Of a stretch of DNA of 64,000 nucleotides, positions 24,336 through 33,371 are shown piece after piece (position 1 is the first letter of the stretch; every line of letters starts with the position of its first letter). Source of the stretch: JAJFUV01 sp964384215 (GTDB lineage: Bacteria > Acidobacteriota > Terriglobia > Bryobacterales > Bryobacteraceae); contig CAYLLB010000007.1 of the NCBI GenBank assembly GCA_964384215.1, positions 1 to 64,000 on the forward strand. Direction: 5' to 3'. The translations under genes and the position numbers were made by a program. The notes under the pieces are model-generated. The model did not search any database, had not been told where the DNA came from, and worked only from the letters and a program-made list of their open reading frames with translations.

Positions 24336-25482
24336 ATTCACGGGTGAACGCGTGGTGCCCGGCGAGGTTGATGTCGACCTGTGGAACGAACACCTGGCGC
24401 GCTACCACTTCGCATCACGCCTGGCGCGTTCCAAGCGCGTGCTCGATGCGGGCTGCGGTGCCGGCTACGGCTCGGCGCTTCTGGCCCAGGACGCCCTCGA
24501 AGTCTTTGGGGTGGACCTTAAATCCGAAGCTGTCGCGTACGCCCGCGCCCATTACAGTGAGCCGAATCTCTTCTTCGCGCAAGGTTCCTGCGCCGCGCTG
24601 CCCCTCGCTTCGGCTTCCCTCGACCTCGTCGTCGCCTTCGAAGTCATCGAGCATATTGCCGAGTGGCGCGATTTTCTCGCCGAAGCCCGCCGCGTGCTGC
24701 GTCCCTCGGGCCAGTTCGTGGTTTCCACCCCGAATAAGGACTACTACACGGCCTCCCGCGGCGCGTCCGGCTTGAATCCGTACCACGTGCACGAGTTCAC
24801 CTACGAGGAATTCCTCCACGAACTCACGCAAGTCTTCCCCAGCGTCTGTCTCTATCTCGAAAACCACAGCGAGAGCATCGTTTTCCAACCCGTCTCTCCG
24901 GACGGCGCCGCGCTGGTGAAGTTGGAAGAAGGCGCCGCCGAGGCGCATGAGGCCAGCTATTACGTCGCCGTTTGCGCCGCTTCGACGCAGACTGGCGCAC
25001 CCACCTATGTGTACGTTCCACGCGCGAGCAACGTCCTTTTTGAACGCGAGCGCCACATCGCCCGCCTCGAAGGCGAGCTCGTGCTCAAGGACGAGTGGCT
25101 GGCGGCCATCAAATCCGAACACGCCGATCTGGTTGAGAAATTCCGCGCCCTGCAGAAAGAGCTGGAGCAGCGCAATCTCTGGGCTGAGGAGTTGAACAAG
25201 CAACTCGAAGAAGGCCGCCGGCAGCTCAAGCTTCAGGAAGAAGAGACGGCCGCGATGGCCGCTGGTTACAACGCCAAGATCGCCGAACTCGAAGCCGAAC
25301 ACGTGCGCGAGGTCGAGTGGGTCCGCAAGACGGAAGCGGCCCTGGAAGAGCGTACAAAGTGGGCGCTCAGCTTGGAACAGGAGAAGTCCGCCCTCGAACA
25401 ACAGCTGGGCCTCGTGCGCGCCTCGCGTTGGGTGAAGCTCGGCAAGTCCCTCGGCCTCGGTCCCAAGTTGGGAGACGCTTGA
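24328..25482 (+). CDS. SAM-dependent methyltransferase with long C-terminal coiled coil
   Basis: 384 residues. Residues 1-200 are a class I methyltransferase (VLDAGCGAGYGSALL, then FEVIEHI and PSGQFVVSTPNKD). From about residue 235 a helical region rich in Glu/Lys/Leu heptads runs to near residue 365. In Wzt-type systems a methyltransferase often caps the glycan chain and a coiled coil sets chain length (the WbdD principle), so a chain-terminating role is an attractive inference. The start overlaps the ATPase stop; the next start is 1 bp past its stop. Confidence 0.8.
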   Translation: MAEFTGERVVPGEVDVDLWNEHLARYHFASRLARSKRVLDAGCGAGYGSALLAQDALEVFGVDLKSEAVAYARAHYSEPNLFFAQGSCAALPLASASLDLVVAFEVIEHIAEWRDFLAEARRVLRPSGQFVVSTPNKDYYTASRGASGLNPYHVHEFTYEEFLHELTQVFPSVCLYLENHSESIVFQPVSPDGAALVKLEEGAAEAHEASYYVAVCAASTQTGAPTYVYVPRASNVLFERERHIARLEGELVLKDEWLAAIKSEHADLVEKFRALQKELEQRNLWAEELNKQLEEGRRQLKLQEEETAAMAAGYNAKIAELEAEHVREVEWVRKTEAALEERTKWALSLEQEKSALEQQLGLVRASRWVKLGKSLGLGPKLGDA

Positions 25483-25483
25483 G

Positions 25484-27811
25484 ATGGCGTTCCTCGCCCG
25501 CGTCTTGCGCGCGCTTCCGTTGCTGGTCGTCTCTCCGTTGCTCGTGGTTGTCTCGGCCCTGGCCGTAGCTGCGACGGATCTGATGTGGTTCCTGTTTGGC
25601 CGAAGGCGGCCGCACGCGCCACGGCCTATCTCGAACCAGGCGGCCAGCGTCGTCATCCCCAGCTGGAATGCGCGCGATCTGCTCGAGAAGTACCTGCCAC
25701 CCTTGATTGAAGCCCTTCGCTGCAACCCCGATAACGAGATCGTGCTGGTGGACAACGGTTCCACCGACGGGAGCGCGGCCATGGTGCGCGAACGCTTCCC
25801 GGGCGTCCGCGTGCTTGCCCTCGAACGCAATCTCGGCTTCGGCGGCGGTGCTAACGCCGGCGTGCGCGCCGCGCGCAACGACATCGTCATCCTCCTCAAT
25901 AACGACATGCGTGTCGCGCCGGACTTCCTCCCCCCTCTGCTCGGAGCCTTCCGCGACCCGACCGTCTTCGCCGTCTCTTGCCAGATCTTCTTCAGCGACC
26001 CGAAAAAGACGCGAGAAGAGACCGGCCTGACACAGGGCTGGTGGGAGCACGGCAGTTTCCGCGTGCGCCATCGTATCGACGCCGAAATCAAGGACCTCTA
26101 CCCGTGCTTTTACGCCGGCGGCGGCTCCTGCGCCGTCGACCGCTGGAAGTTTCTCGAACTCGGGGGGTTCGATCCGCTCTATGAGCCTTTTTATTACGAG
26201 GACACCGACCTCGGCTACCAAGCCTGGAAGCGCGGCTGGAAAATCTACTATCAGCCCCACAGCGTCGTCTACCACGAGCACCGGGGCACCATCGGCCGCC
26301 GCTTCAGCCCGGCTTACATAGACCGCGTCGTAAAGAAGAACTGCCTGCTGTGGACGTGGAAAAACATCCATGAATGGCGCCGCATGGTCAGCCACTACGC
26401 GTACAATTACGCCGCGGCTTTGCTCAGCGTGTTCCTGGGCAATTCGCACGAGCGTACCAGTCTGGCCGGCTGGTGGGGCGCGTTCCTCTCGCTCCCGCGC
26501 CTGATCCGTTCGCGCTGGCGCGCGCGCTCGCTCTCCGCCGTGGACGACACCGAAGCCTTCCGCCGTCCCTTGGGCGGCTACTTCCGGGACCGCTTCGCCC
26601 AAATGGAGCCCGCCCCCCAGCGCCCCAAGGTCCTCTTCGTCTCGCCCTATTCCATCTGCCCGCCCGTTCACGGCGGCGGCGTGTTCATGTACCAGACCCT
26701 CGACACGCTGGTCGGCCTCACCGAAGTCCACCTGGTGGTGCTGATCGACGAAGCCTGGCAACAGGCCGCCCACGACCCGCTGGTGGCTCGCTGCGGCTCG
26801 GCTGAATTCATCGTGCGCATGAAGGGCCGCCGGAACACCCTCGGATCCATCCTGCCCCACGCCGTCAGCGAGTACGCCAATCAGGATCTCGCCTGGCTTC
26901 TGCACCGCCAGATCTATTTGTACGGGATCGACGTCGTGCAGCTTGAATACACCCCGCTCGGCCAATACGCCGCCGCCTTCAGCCGCATCGCCGTCATCCT
27001 GTTCGAGCACGACGTCTACTTCCAGTCCATCGCCCGCGGCTTCGCCCAGGCCCGCGGGCTAGCCGCAAAGCTCTCGAGCCGCTTCGAGTACCTCCGCGCG
27101 CTGCGTTGGGAACTCAATATGCTCCCGCGCGTCGACCGCATCCAGGTCTGCAGCCCCCAGAACAGAGACTTCCTCGTCAGCTTCCTACCCCAGGTGAAAG
27201 ACCGCATCGACGACGGCGTCCGCGCCGGAATCGACACCGCCCGCTACGAATTCTCGCCGCACGGCCGCCGCCCCTTTACCATGCTCTTCCTCGGCAGTTT
27301 CCGCCACCTGCCGAACCAGGCCGCGCTGAGTTGGTTTGTCGAGCGCGTGCTGCCGCTGGTCGTCGAGCGGTGTCCCCAAGCGCGCCTGGTCGTCGTCGGT
27401 TCGGATTCGCCGCCCCGGCATTTCCTCCCCCAGGGCGTCTTATCGTACGTGGAGTTTCGCGGTTTTGTCGAAGAAGTCCGCCAGCCGCTGGCCGAATGCG
27501 CCGTCTTCGTCTGCCCGATACTGAGCGGATCCGGAATGCGCGTGAAGCTATTGGAGGCCTTCGCCGCGGGCATTCCTGTTGTATCTACATCTGTAGGAGC
27601 CGAGGGCTTAACCGATGGCGGCGACACCTGCTTGGTGGCTGACACGCCTGAGGAGTTCGCCGCCAGCGTCCTGCGCCTTTTCGAGGACCCGGACTTGGCC
27701 GTCCGGCTCGCCGGGCAAGCCCGCGCCTTGGTGGAGAGCAAGTTCGACATGCGCGTGATGACGCACGCCCTGCTGGAAACCTACCGCGCCGCGGTACGGG
27801 CCAAGCGCTAG
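25484..27811 (+). CDS. Two-domain glycosyltransferase (GT2 plus GT4 fusion)
   Basis: 775 residues. An N-terminal hydrophobic segment (residues 1-40) is followed by a GT2 domain with VVIPSWNARDLLEKY, ILLNNDMRVAPDF and YYEDTDLGYQAWKRGW. After about residue 380 a second domain starts at VLFVSPYSICPPVHGGG and continues with a GT4-type donor site (GSGMRVKLLEAFAAGIPVVS). A single protein therefore probably adds two sugars. It is the last gene of the export operon with the Wzt-type ATPase and methyltransferase. Donor sugars unknown. Confidence 0.88.
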   Translation: MAFLARVLRALPLLVVSPLLVVVSALAVAATDLMWFLFGRRRPHAPRPISNQAASVVIPSWNARDLLEKYLPPLIEALRCNPDNEIVLVDNGSTDGSAAMVRERFPGVRVLALERNLGFGGGANAGVRAARNDIVILLNNDMRVAPDFLPPLLGAFRDPTVFAVSCQIFFSDPKKTREETGLTQGWWEHGSFRVRHRIDAEIKDLYPCFYAGGGSCAVDRWKFLELGGFDPLYEPFYYEDTDLGYQAWKRGWKIYYQPHSVVYHEHRGTIGRRFSPAYIDRVVKKNCLLWTWKNIHEWRRMVSHYAYNYAAALLSVFLGNSHERTSLAGWWGAFLSLPRLIRSRWRARSLSAVDDTEAFRRPLGGYFRDRFAQMEPAPQRPKVLFVSPYSICPPVHGGGVFMYQTLDTLVGLTEVHLVVLIDEAWQQAAHDPLVARCGSAEFIVRMKGRRNTLGSILPHAVSEYANQDLAWLLHRQIYLYGIDVVQLEYTPLGQYAAAFSRIAVILFEHDVYFQSIARGFAQARGLAAKLSSRFEYLRALRWELNMLPRVDRIQVCSPQNRDFLVSFLPQVKDRIDDGVRAGIDTARYEFSPHGRRPFTMLFLGSFRHLPNQAALSWFVERVLPLVVERCPQARLVVVGSDSPPRHFLPQGVLSYVEFRGFVEEVRQPLAECAVFVCPILSGSGMRVKLLEAFAAGIPVVSTSVGAEGLTDGGDTCLVADTPEEFAASVLRLFEDPDLAVRLAGQARALVESKFDMRVMTHALLETYRAAVRAKR

Positions 27812-27840
27812 TTCTCGCTGTCGGATGCTACCCTGAAGCC

Positions 27841-29073
27841 ATGCGGTACCTCAGGTGCGGCATCCTCCTCGCTCTTACCGCCATATTCGCCCGGGCCGGC
27901 GACTTGCATGCCGCCGCGCGCGCCGGCGACGTGGCCCGGGTCCGCACCCTGCTCGATGCCGGCGCGTCTGTCAACGAGCGTGACATCCTCGGCGGAACGC
28001 CGCTGCACGACGCTGCCTGGGCCGGGCACATCGCCGTGGCGGAACTCCTGCTCGCCCAAGGGGCCGACCCAGACTCCAGGCACGAGGAGGGCGGTTCGAC
28101 TCCGTTGCATTACGCCATCATCACCAATCATCCGGATCTGGCGGCGTTGCTCGTCTCTAAGGGCGCTCACGTCAACGTCCCCTACCGGAACGGCATCACC
28201 GCACTGCACTTGGCCGCGAACCGCGGCTACTTGAGCTTGGCAGAATTCCTGCTTTCCCACGGCGCCCGCGTCAACGCGGCGGATGCCACCGGATCCACGC
28301 CTCTGCACGAAGCCGCCTGGAAAGGGCACGCCGGCATGGTAAAGTTCCTCATCTCGAAAGGGGCCGCCATCAACGTGAAGGATCGGGACGAAGGCGCCAC
28401 GCCGCTGCACGAGGCCGCCGCCAAGGGGCAAACGGACGCCGTGGCCGCGTTGCTCGCTGCCGGCGCCGACCCGAACGTTCGCGATCTCAGCGGCGCCACA
28501 CCGCTCGACGAAGCTCTGCGCTTTCGCCATGCCCAGGTCGTGGAATTGCTCCTGTCGCACGGGGCCCGCATCGAAGGCGCCGATCCCTCCTCCGCGCGCC
28601 GCTTGCAGGAGGCCGTTCTCCGGGGCCAGATCGACTTGGTGACGCTGCTCCTTGAAAAGGGCGCCGATCCGAACACGAGGACCGCTCAAGGCTCCACCCC
28701 GTTGCACGATGCCGCGCTCAAGGGGCATAAGGAGATCGTCGAACTCCTGCTCGGCCGGGGCGCCCGCCTCGAAGCGTCCAACGGCTCCGGCGCGACACCG
28801 CTACACGATGCCGCCCTCGGAGGCCATCGCGCCGTCGTGGAACTGCTCATCGAGCGCGGCGCGGCCGTCGACGCCCGCGACAGCGAGTCCGGGGCCACAC
28901 CGCTGTTCCTCGCCGCAAGTTGGGGACGCATGGATGTCGCCGCGCTGCTCGTGTCCAAAGGCGCGGACGTCAATGCCCGCAACAGGGCAGGCGTCTCGCC
29001 CTTGGCTATCGCCCTCAAGAACGGCCACGAAGATCTGGCCGCCCTGCTGCGCGACCGCGGTGCTAAAGAATAG
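27841..29073 (+). CDS. Secreted ankyrin-repeat protein
   Basis: 410 residues: a signal peptide, then 12 ankyrin repeats filling nearly the whole mature protein. Repeat cores such as GGTPLHDAAWAGH, GSTPLHEAAWKGH and GATPLHDAALGGH are close to consensus; repeats 7, 8 and 12 are the most degenerate. Ankyrin stacks bind proteins; the partner is unknown and export to the periplasm is expected. TACCCT lies 6 bases before the ATG. It is followed closely by a histidine kinase gene, but a functional link is not shown. Confidence 0.88.
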   Translation: MRYLRCGILLALTAIFARAGDLHAAARAGDVARVRTLLDAGASVNERDILGGTPLHDAAWAGHIAVAELLLAQGADPDSRHEEGGSTPLHYAIITNHPDLAALLVSKGAHVNVPYRNGITALHLAANRGYLSLAEFLLSHGARVNAADATGSTPLHEAAWKGHAGMVKFLISKGAAINVKDRDEGATPLHEAAAKGQTDAVAALLAAGADPNVRDLSGATPLDEALRFRHAQVVELLLSHGARIEGADPSSARRLQEAVLRGQIDLVTLLLEKGADPNTRTAQGSTPLHDAALKGHKEIVELLLGRGARLEASNGSGATPLHDAALGGHRAVVELLIERGAAVDARDSESGATPLFLAASWGRMDVAALLVSKGADVNARNRAGVSPLAIALKNGHEDLAALLRDRGAKE

Positions 29074-29100
29074 CCCTGCCGCTCCCGATGTACTAGCTTG

Positions 29101-30765
29101 GTGAAAGCCCGTAGTTCCGACACGCATCTGGCCGCCGCCGCCGAGGTGCTCAGCACGCAGCTTCGCGCTCACCTGAAGCGCTGGTCGTCGTTGTTTGCAC
29201 CCGTCGCCGCCCAGGCGGAACGCCGGTTTCTCTCCAGGCTCGCCCGTCTGGGCTTCGACGCCCGGCAGCGCAAAGCGCTGGCCGCCATCACGCCGGGCGC
29301 CGCCGCGCGCATTCTCGCCGAAGGCCGTCCTCCGGCGCATTTCTTCGAACAGGTGGAGTACAGCGGCCGCCGCCTGGCTAAGCTTCGCCTCTCGCCGGCT
29401 GAAATCACCCGCGCGCTGCACGAATACGATAACATCCAGCTCTCCGGCCTGGGCCCACTGACGCCGGCCGACGCCGCCAATTTCCGCTGGGCGCGCAATC
29501 AACTGCACTTCTGCGCCATCCTCACTTTGAACAACGCGTTCTACCAGGTGCGCGAAACCGAAACCAGGACATTTTACGAACTCTTTCGCGCCGAAGTGGA
29601 ATCGCACAGCCTCGACCAGTTGCTGCGGCGCTTTCTCGAGATCCTCACGGGCTTCAGCCGCGCACAAGCCGGAGCTCTTTTCCTGCGTGACGGCTCGAGC
29701 CGCACCTGGACGCGACGAGCGGTTGTGCCCGCGCCCCCGGCCGCCTCCGGGCCCGGCTCGGAAAGCCACTGCCGCTTCGACAGGTTGGCCCGCCCCCGTT
29801 ATCTCCGCGTAGGCGGCGCCGGCCAGGATTGCTGGCTGTTCCCCGATTGGAGCGGGCGCTACGCCTGCTGCTGGTCCGTGCCACTGGCGGCCGAGGGCCG
29901 CGCGCTCGGTGTGATGCAATTTGCTTTCGACAAACCCTACGAGTGGCTGCCTCGGGAACTTGAGCTGCTCGAGGTGGCCGCCGAACGCTGCACGCTGGCC
30001 GCGCAAAAGGCCCGCCTGATGGAAGAACTGGCCCAACGCGAGGAACAGGTTCGCGGCCTGGCGGAGCACCTCATCCAAGTCGAGGAGATGGAACGCCGCA
30101 GGGTCAGCCGCGAACTGCATGACGAAGCCGGACAATCTCTCCTATACATTCGCCTGCAACTGGAGATGCTTGAGCGCGCCGTCGCCGGCGCACATCCGGC
30201 GTTGGCGGCACAACTGGGGGACATTCGCGACCTGCTGGAGAAGGACATCGTCGAAATCCGGCGGGTCATCGGCGCCCTCAGCCCCGCCGTGCTGGCTCAA
30301 CTGGGCCTGGCGCCGGCTTTGCGGCAGCTCGTCAGCCAGCTCCGGCGGCGGCATTCCGCCCGGGTCCGCCTCCAGGTGTCTCGCCTAGGGCGGCTTCCGG
30401 AAAAGACCGAAGCCACCGTCTATAGGCTTGTGCAGGAGTGCTGCAACAACATCATTAAACATTCCTCGGCAACGCATGTAAACCTTTCCGTGGGTTCAGC
30501 CGATGGAGTACTGAGACTGAATGTTGAGGATGACGGTGTCGGTTTTCGAGTCGAGGAAGCACTTGCCAAACGGGGTTCTTTCGGCCTGGCTGGCATCCGG
30601 GAGCGCGTGGCGCTTCTCGGCGGACGATTTGACATCCGTAGCCGTCCCGGTATCGGGACGAAGATAAAAATCGAGTTGCCGATCCCGCAACGGGCAAAGC
30701 GCGAAGCGGGTCCGGCGGCGCGTCGAGCAAATGCTGGCCGCGCCAGAACAGAATCAAGACAATAG
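29101..30765 (+). CDS. Soluble NarL-type sensor histidine kinase with GAF-like domain
   Basis: 555 residues, no membrane helix. About 150 N-terminal helical residues of unknown type are followed by a GAF-like domain (about 165-300), a short coiled coil, a HisKA_3 dimerisation domain with phosphoacceptor H340 in SRELHDEAGQ, and the HATPase (N box QECCNNIIKHS, G1 VEDDGVGF, G2 GLAGIRER). It senses a cytoplasmic signal and phosphorylates the regulator encoded 27 bp downstream. GTG 29101 or the TTG just before it may be the start. Confidence 0.9.
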   Translation: MKARSSDTHLAAAAEVLSTQLRAHLKRWSSLFAPVAAQAERRFLSRLARLGFDARQRKALAAITPGAAARILAEGRPPAHFFEQVEYSGRRLAKLRLSPAEITRALHEYDNIQLSGLGPLTPADAANFRWARNQLHFCAILTLNNAFYQVRETETRTFYELFRAEVESHSLDQLLRRFLEILTGFSRAQAGALFLRDGSSRTWTRRAVVPAPPAASGPGSESHCRFDRLARPRYLRVGGAGQDCWLFPDWSGRYACCWSVPLAAEGRALGVMQFAFDKPYEWLPRELELLEVAAERCTLAAQKARLMEELAQREEQVRGLAEHLIQVEEMERRRVSRELHDEAGQSLLYIRLQLEMLERAVAGAHPALAAQLGDIRDLLEKDIVEIRRVIGALSPAVLAQLGLAPALRQLVSQLRRRHSARVRLQVSRLGRLPEKTEATVYRLVQECCNNIIKHSSATHVNLSVGSADGVLRLNVEDDGVGFRVEEALAKRGSFGLAGIRERVALLGGRFDIRSRPGIGTKIKIELPIPQRAKREAGPAARRANAGRARTESRQ

Positions 30766-30792
30766 GGATCTTGAGACAAGTCGAGTAAACGT

Positions 30793-31458
30793 ATGGCAAA
30801 GATTCGAATCCTTTTGGCGGATGACCACACGTTATTCCGTCAGGGTATGAAAACGCTGATTTCCGCAGAAGCCGACATGGAAGTCCTGGGCGAAGCCTCC
30901 AACGGCGGCGATGCCATTGATCGGGCGGCCGAACTGCGGCCGGACGTCGTGCTGATGGACATCGGCATGCCAGGCCTCAGTAGCTTTGAGGCCACGCGGC
31001 AAATCAAGAAGAACCGTCCCGAAACGCGTGTCGTCTTCCTCACCATGTACGACGACGAGGATTACCTGGTCGAGGGCATGGAGGCGGGTGCCAGCGGTTA
31101 TGTACTGAAAGACTCCCCCGCCGCCCAACTGCTGGCCGCGGTGCGGGATGTCTGCCGCGGTGGCAGCTATCTCAGTCCCCGCATGCTGGCCCAATTGGTG
31201 GACGACTTCCGCTCCCGGATCAAGTCCGCCAACCGCCTGCCTCGTTTCGCCACGCTCACTACGCGCGAAAAGGAAGTCCTGAAGATGCTGGCCGAGGGTA
31301 ACTCGGTCAAGGAGATCGCCTGCGACCTCAACCTGAGCGTGAAGACCGTCGAGGCTCACAAGTTCAACCTGATGCGCAAACTCGATATCCACAACAAAGC
31401 GCAACTGGTCCAATACGCCATTCAAAAGAAAATCATCAAGATCCCGAACCTGGTCTAG
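30793..31458 (+). CDS. NarL/LuxR-family response regulator
   Basis: 221 residues. Receiver domain with acidic pair DD near residue 10, phosphoacceptor D56 in VLMDIGMPG, Thr in FLTMYDD and Lys in YVLKD, all intact. C-terminal GerE helix-turn-helix (LTTREKEVLKMLAEGNSVKE, NLSVKTVEAH). It is cotranscribed with the histidine kinase just upstream and is its likely partner. Targets unknown. It provides a good intact comparison for the decayed regulator at 46208-46684. Confidence 0.95.
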   Translation: MAKIRILLADDHTLFRQGMKTLISAEADMEVLGEASNGGDAIDRAAELRPDVVLMDIGMPGLSSFEATRQIKKNRPETRVVFLTMYDDEDYLVEGMEAGASGYVLKDSPAAQLLAAVRDVCRGGSYLSPRMLAQLVDDFRSRIKSANRLPRFATLTTREKEVLKMLAEGNSVKEIACDLNLSVKTVEAHKFNLMRKLDIHNKAQLVQYAIQKKIIKIPNLV

Positions 31459-31495
31459 CATACTTTCCGCTCCGGATTCGATGTAGAATCGTTCC

Positions 31496-32413
31496 GTGGC
31501 CCACTGCTATACGCGCCGTAGTGTCCTCGCGGCCTTGACTGTTACATCTCTCTCCGCCTCCGCCCGAAGGCCCATCCGCTTCGGCGGCCCCATATTCCTC
31601 AAGAGCGACGATCCCGGCGAACTGGCGCGCGAGCATCGCCGCCTGGGTTACAGCGCCGCCTTTTGCCCCGGAGTGAAGCTCCAGGAAACGGAAAAGATCC
31701 GCGCCGTTGAAAAAGAGTTCGCTGCCCAGAACGTCGCCATCGCGGAGGTGGGTGCATGGAACAATATGCTGGATCCGGATCCGGCCAAGCGCGAGGCAAA
31801 TCTTAAGTACGTCACCGAACGGCTGGCCCTGGCCGACGAGGTGGGCGCCCGCTGCGCCGTGAACATCGCCGGCTCTTACAATCCCAAGATCTGGTACGGC
31901 CCGCACAAGAAGAATTTCTCCCGCGAGTTTTTCGACGCAACGGTGGACAACGCCCGCCGAATCATTGACGCGGTAAAGCCCAAGCGGGCCAAGTTCGCCC
32001 TGGAAATGATGGGGTGGGCCCTGCCGAGCGGCCCGGATGAGTACCTGGATCTGATCAAGGCCGTCGGCCGCAAGGGTTTCGGCGTCCACCTGGACGTCTG
32101 CAACGGGATCAACTCGCCGGCCCGCTTTTACGCGAACACCGCCTTCATCCAGGAGTGTTTCCGCAAGCTGGGCCCTCACATCGTTTCCTGCCACGCCAAG
32201 GACCTTGAGTGGGTGGTCGAGTTGAATGTCCACTTCAAAGAGGTAATCCCCGGGCGTGGCGAAATAGACTATCGAACTTACCTTCTCGGCATGGCGGGCC
32301 TCCCCAACGATGCCCCTCTCATGATGGAGCACCTCAAGGGCGCCGCCGAGTACGATGAGGCGCGCAATTATATCTTCAAGGTCGGCCGTGAACTCGGCCT
32401 GGCTTTTGCATAA
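31496..32413 (+). CDS. Exported sugar phosphate isomerase/epimerase-like TIM barrel (1)
   Basis: 305 residues. It starts with a Tat-like RR signal (YTRRSVLAALTVTSLSAS) and continues as an AP-endonuclease-2-type TIM barrel (FALEMMGWALPSGPDEYLDL, GVHLDVCNGIN, IVSCHAKDLEW, PGRGEIDYRTYL), a fold shared by xylose isomerases and sugar epimerases with a divalent metal held by Glu, Asp and His. Start is GTG with TAGAAT 6 bases upstream. The next gene encodes a related protein 13 bp downstream. Substrate unknown. Confidence 0.8.
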   Translation: MAHCYTRRSVLAALTVTSLSASARRPIRFGGPIFLKSDDPGELAREHRRLGYSAAFCPGVKLQETEKIRAVEKEFAAQNVAIAEVGAWNNMLDPDPAKREANLKYVTERLALADEVGARCAVNIAGSYNPKIWYGPHKKNFSREFFDATVDNARRIIDAVKPKRAKFALEMMGWALPSGPDEYLDLIKAVGRKGFGVHLDVCNGINSPARFYANTAFIQECFRKLGPHIVSCHAKDLEWVVELNVHFKEVIPGRGEIDYRTYLLGMAGLPNDAPLMMEHLKGAAEYDEARNYIFKVGRELGLAFA

Positions 32414-32426
32414 GGAGGAATCAAAC

Positions 32427-33284
32427 ATGCAACGTCGTGAATTCCTGGCGGTGACAGCCGCCTCGGTGGCCGCCGCCCAAACCGGTGGCACACGGCTGCC
32501 TATCAAGAAGGGGATGTTGTACAGTATGCTGCCCAAGAATCTCAGCGTCTATGACCGCTTCAAGCTGGCCAAGGACGTGGGCTTCGAAGAGATGGAGGTG
32601 GGCACCGTTACCAGCGAGAAGGACGCCGAGGAGATCAAGAAAGCCTCCGAAGCCACCCAGATGCCCATCCATTCCGTCATGAACATGGCGCACTGGAAGT
32701 ATCCGCTTTCGTCGGGCGACTGGACCGTGGTGGCCGAAAGCGTCAAAGGCATGGAGGCGAGTCTCCATAACGCCAAGCTGTGGGGCGCCAGCGCCGTTCT
32801 CCTGGTCCCGGCAGTGGTAAACCCGCAAACCAGTTATAAGGACGCCTGGGAGCGGTCGCAAAAAGAGATTAAGAAACTGATTCCCCTTGCCGCCAAGCTG
32901 AAGGTGGTCATCGCCGTCGAGGACGTTTGGAATAAGTTTCTGTTGAGCCCGCTCGAATTCGCGCGTTACGTAGACGACTTCAAGAGTCCCTGGGTCCGCG
33001 CCTACTTCGACGTCGGCAACATCGTCTTTTACGGCTATCCCCAGGACTGGATCCGCACGCTCGGCAAGCGCATCGCCAAGCTGCACCTCAAGGATTTCAA
33101 GTTCGAGAAGGGCCGTGTCGACTTCACTCCTCTGCGCGAAGGCGCTATCGACTGGCAGGAAGTCTACCGCGCGCTGAAGGAGATCGGCTACCAGGGCACC
33201 GCCACGGTCGAACTCCCCGGCGGCGACGAAGCCTACCTCAAGGAAGTGAGCCGCCGCGTCGATCTCATCCTGACCGGCGCATAG
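32427..33284 (+). CDS. Exported sugar phosphate isomerase/epimerase-like TIM barrel (2)
   Basis: 285 residues with a Tat-like start (MQRREFLAVTAASVAAAQ) and the same TIM-barrel fold as the preceding gene: VIAVEDVWNKF, RAYFDVGNIVFYG, IAKLHLKDF and GTATVELPGGDE place the metal-binding Glu, Asp and His. AAGGAGG lies 8 bases before ATG 32427, one of the best ribosome sites in the window, so the upstream in-frame ATG at 32355 is rejected. The pair probably forms an operon acting on one sugar pathway. Confidence 0.85.
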   Translation: MQRREFLAVTAASVAAAQTGGTRLPIKKGMLYSMLPKNLSVYDRFKLAKDVGFEEMEVGTVTSEKDAEEIKKASEATQMPIHSVMNMAHWKYPLSSGDWTVVAESVKGMEASLHNAKLWGASAVLLVPAVVNPQTSYKDAWERSQKEIKKLIPLAAKLKVVIAVEDVWNKFLLSPLEFARYVDDFKSPWVRAYFDVGNIVFYGYPQDWIRTLGKRIAKLHLKDFKFEKGRVDFTPLREGAIDWQEVYRALKEIGYQGTATVELPGGDEAYLKEVSRRVDLILTGA

Positions 33285-33371
33285 AGGCGCCCTCGGGCTT
33301 GGGTCCGCGGGACAGGCGCTTTCCGTGCCGGTTGTCTCGCGTACCCACGCCCGAGCGGTTACCATCGAGGT

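Noticed and set aside
24415..27010. Long open frames on the minus strand opposite the methyltransferase and glycosyltransferase genes
   Set aside because: They are antisense to genes with clear domain motifs, have no domain of their own and reflect high GC codon bias.
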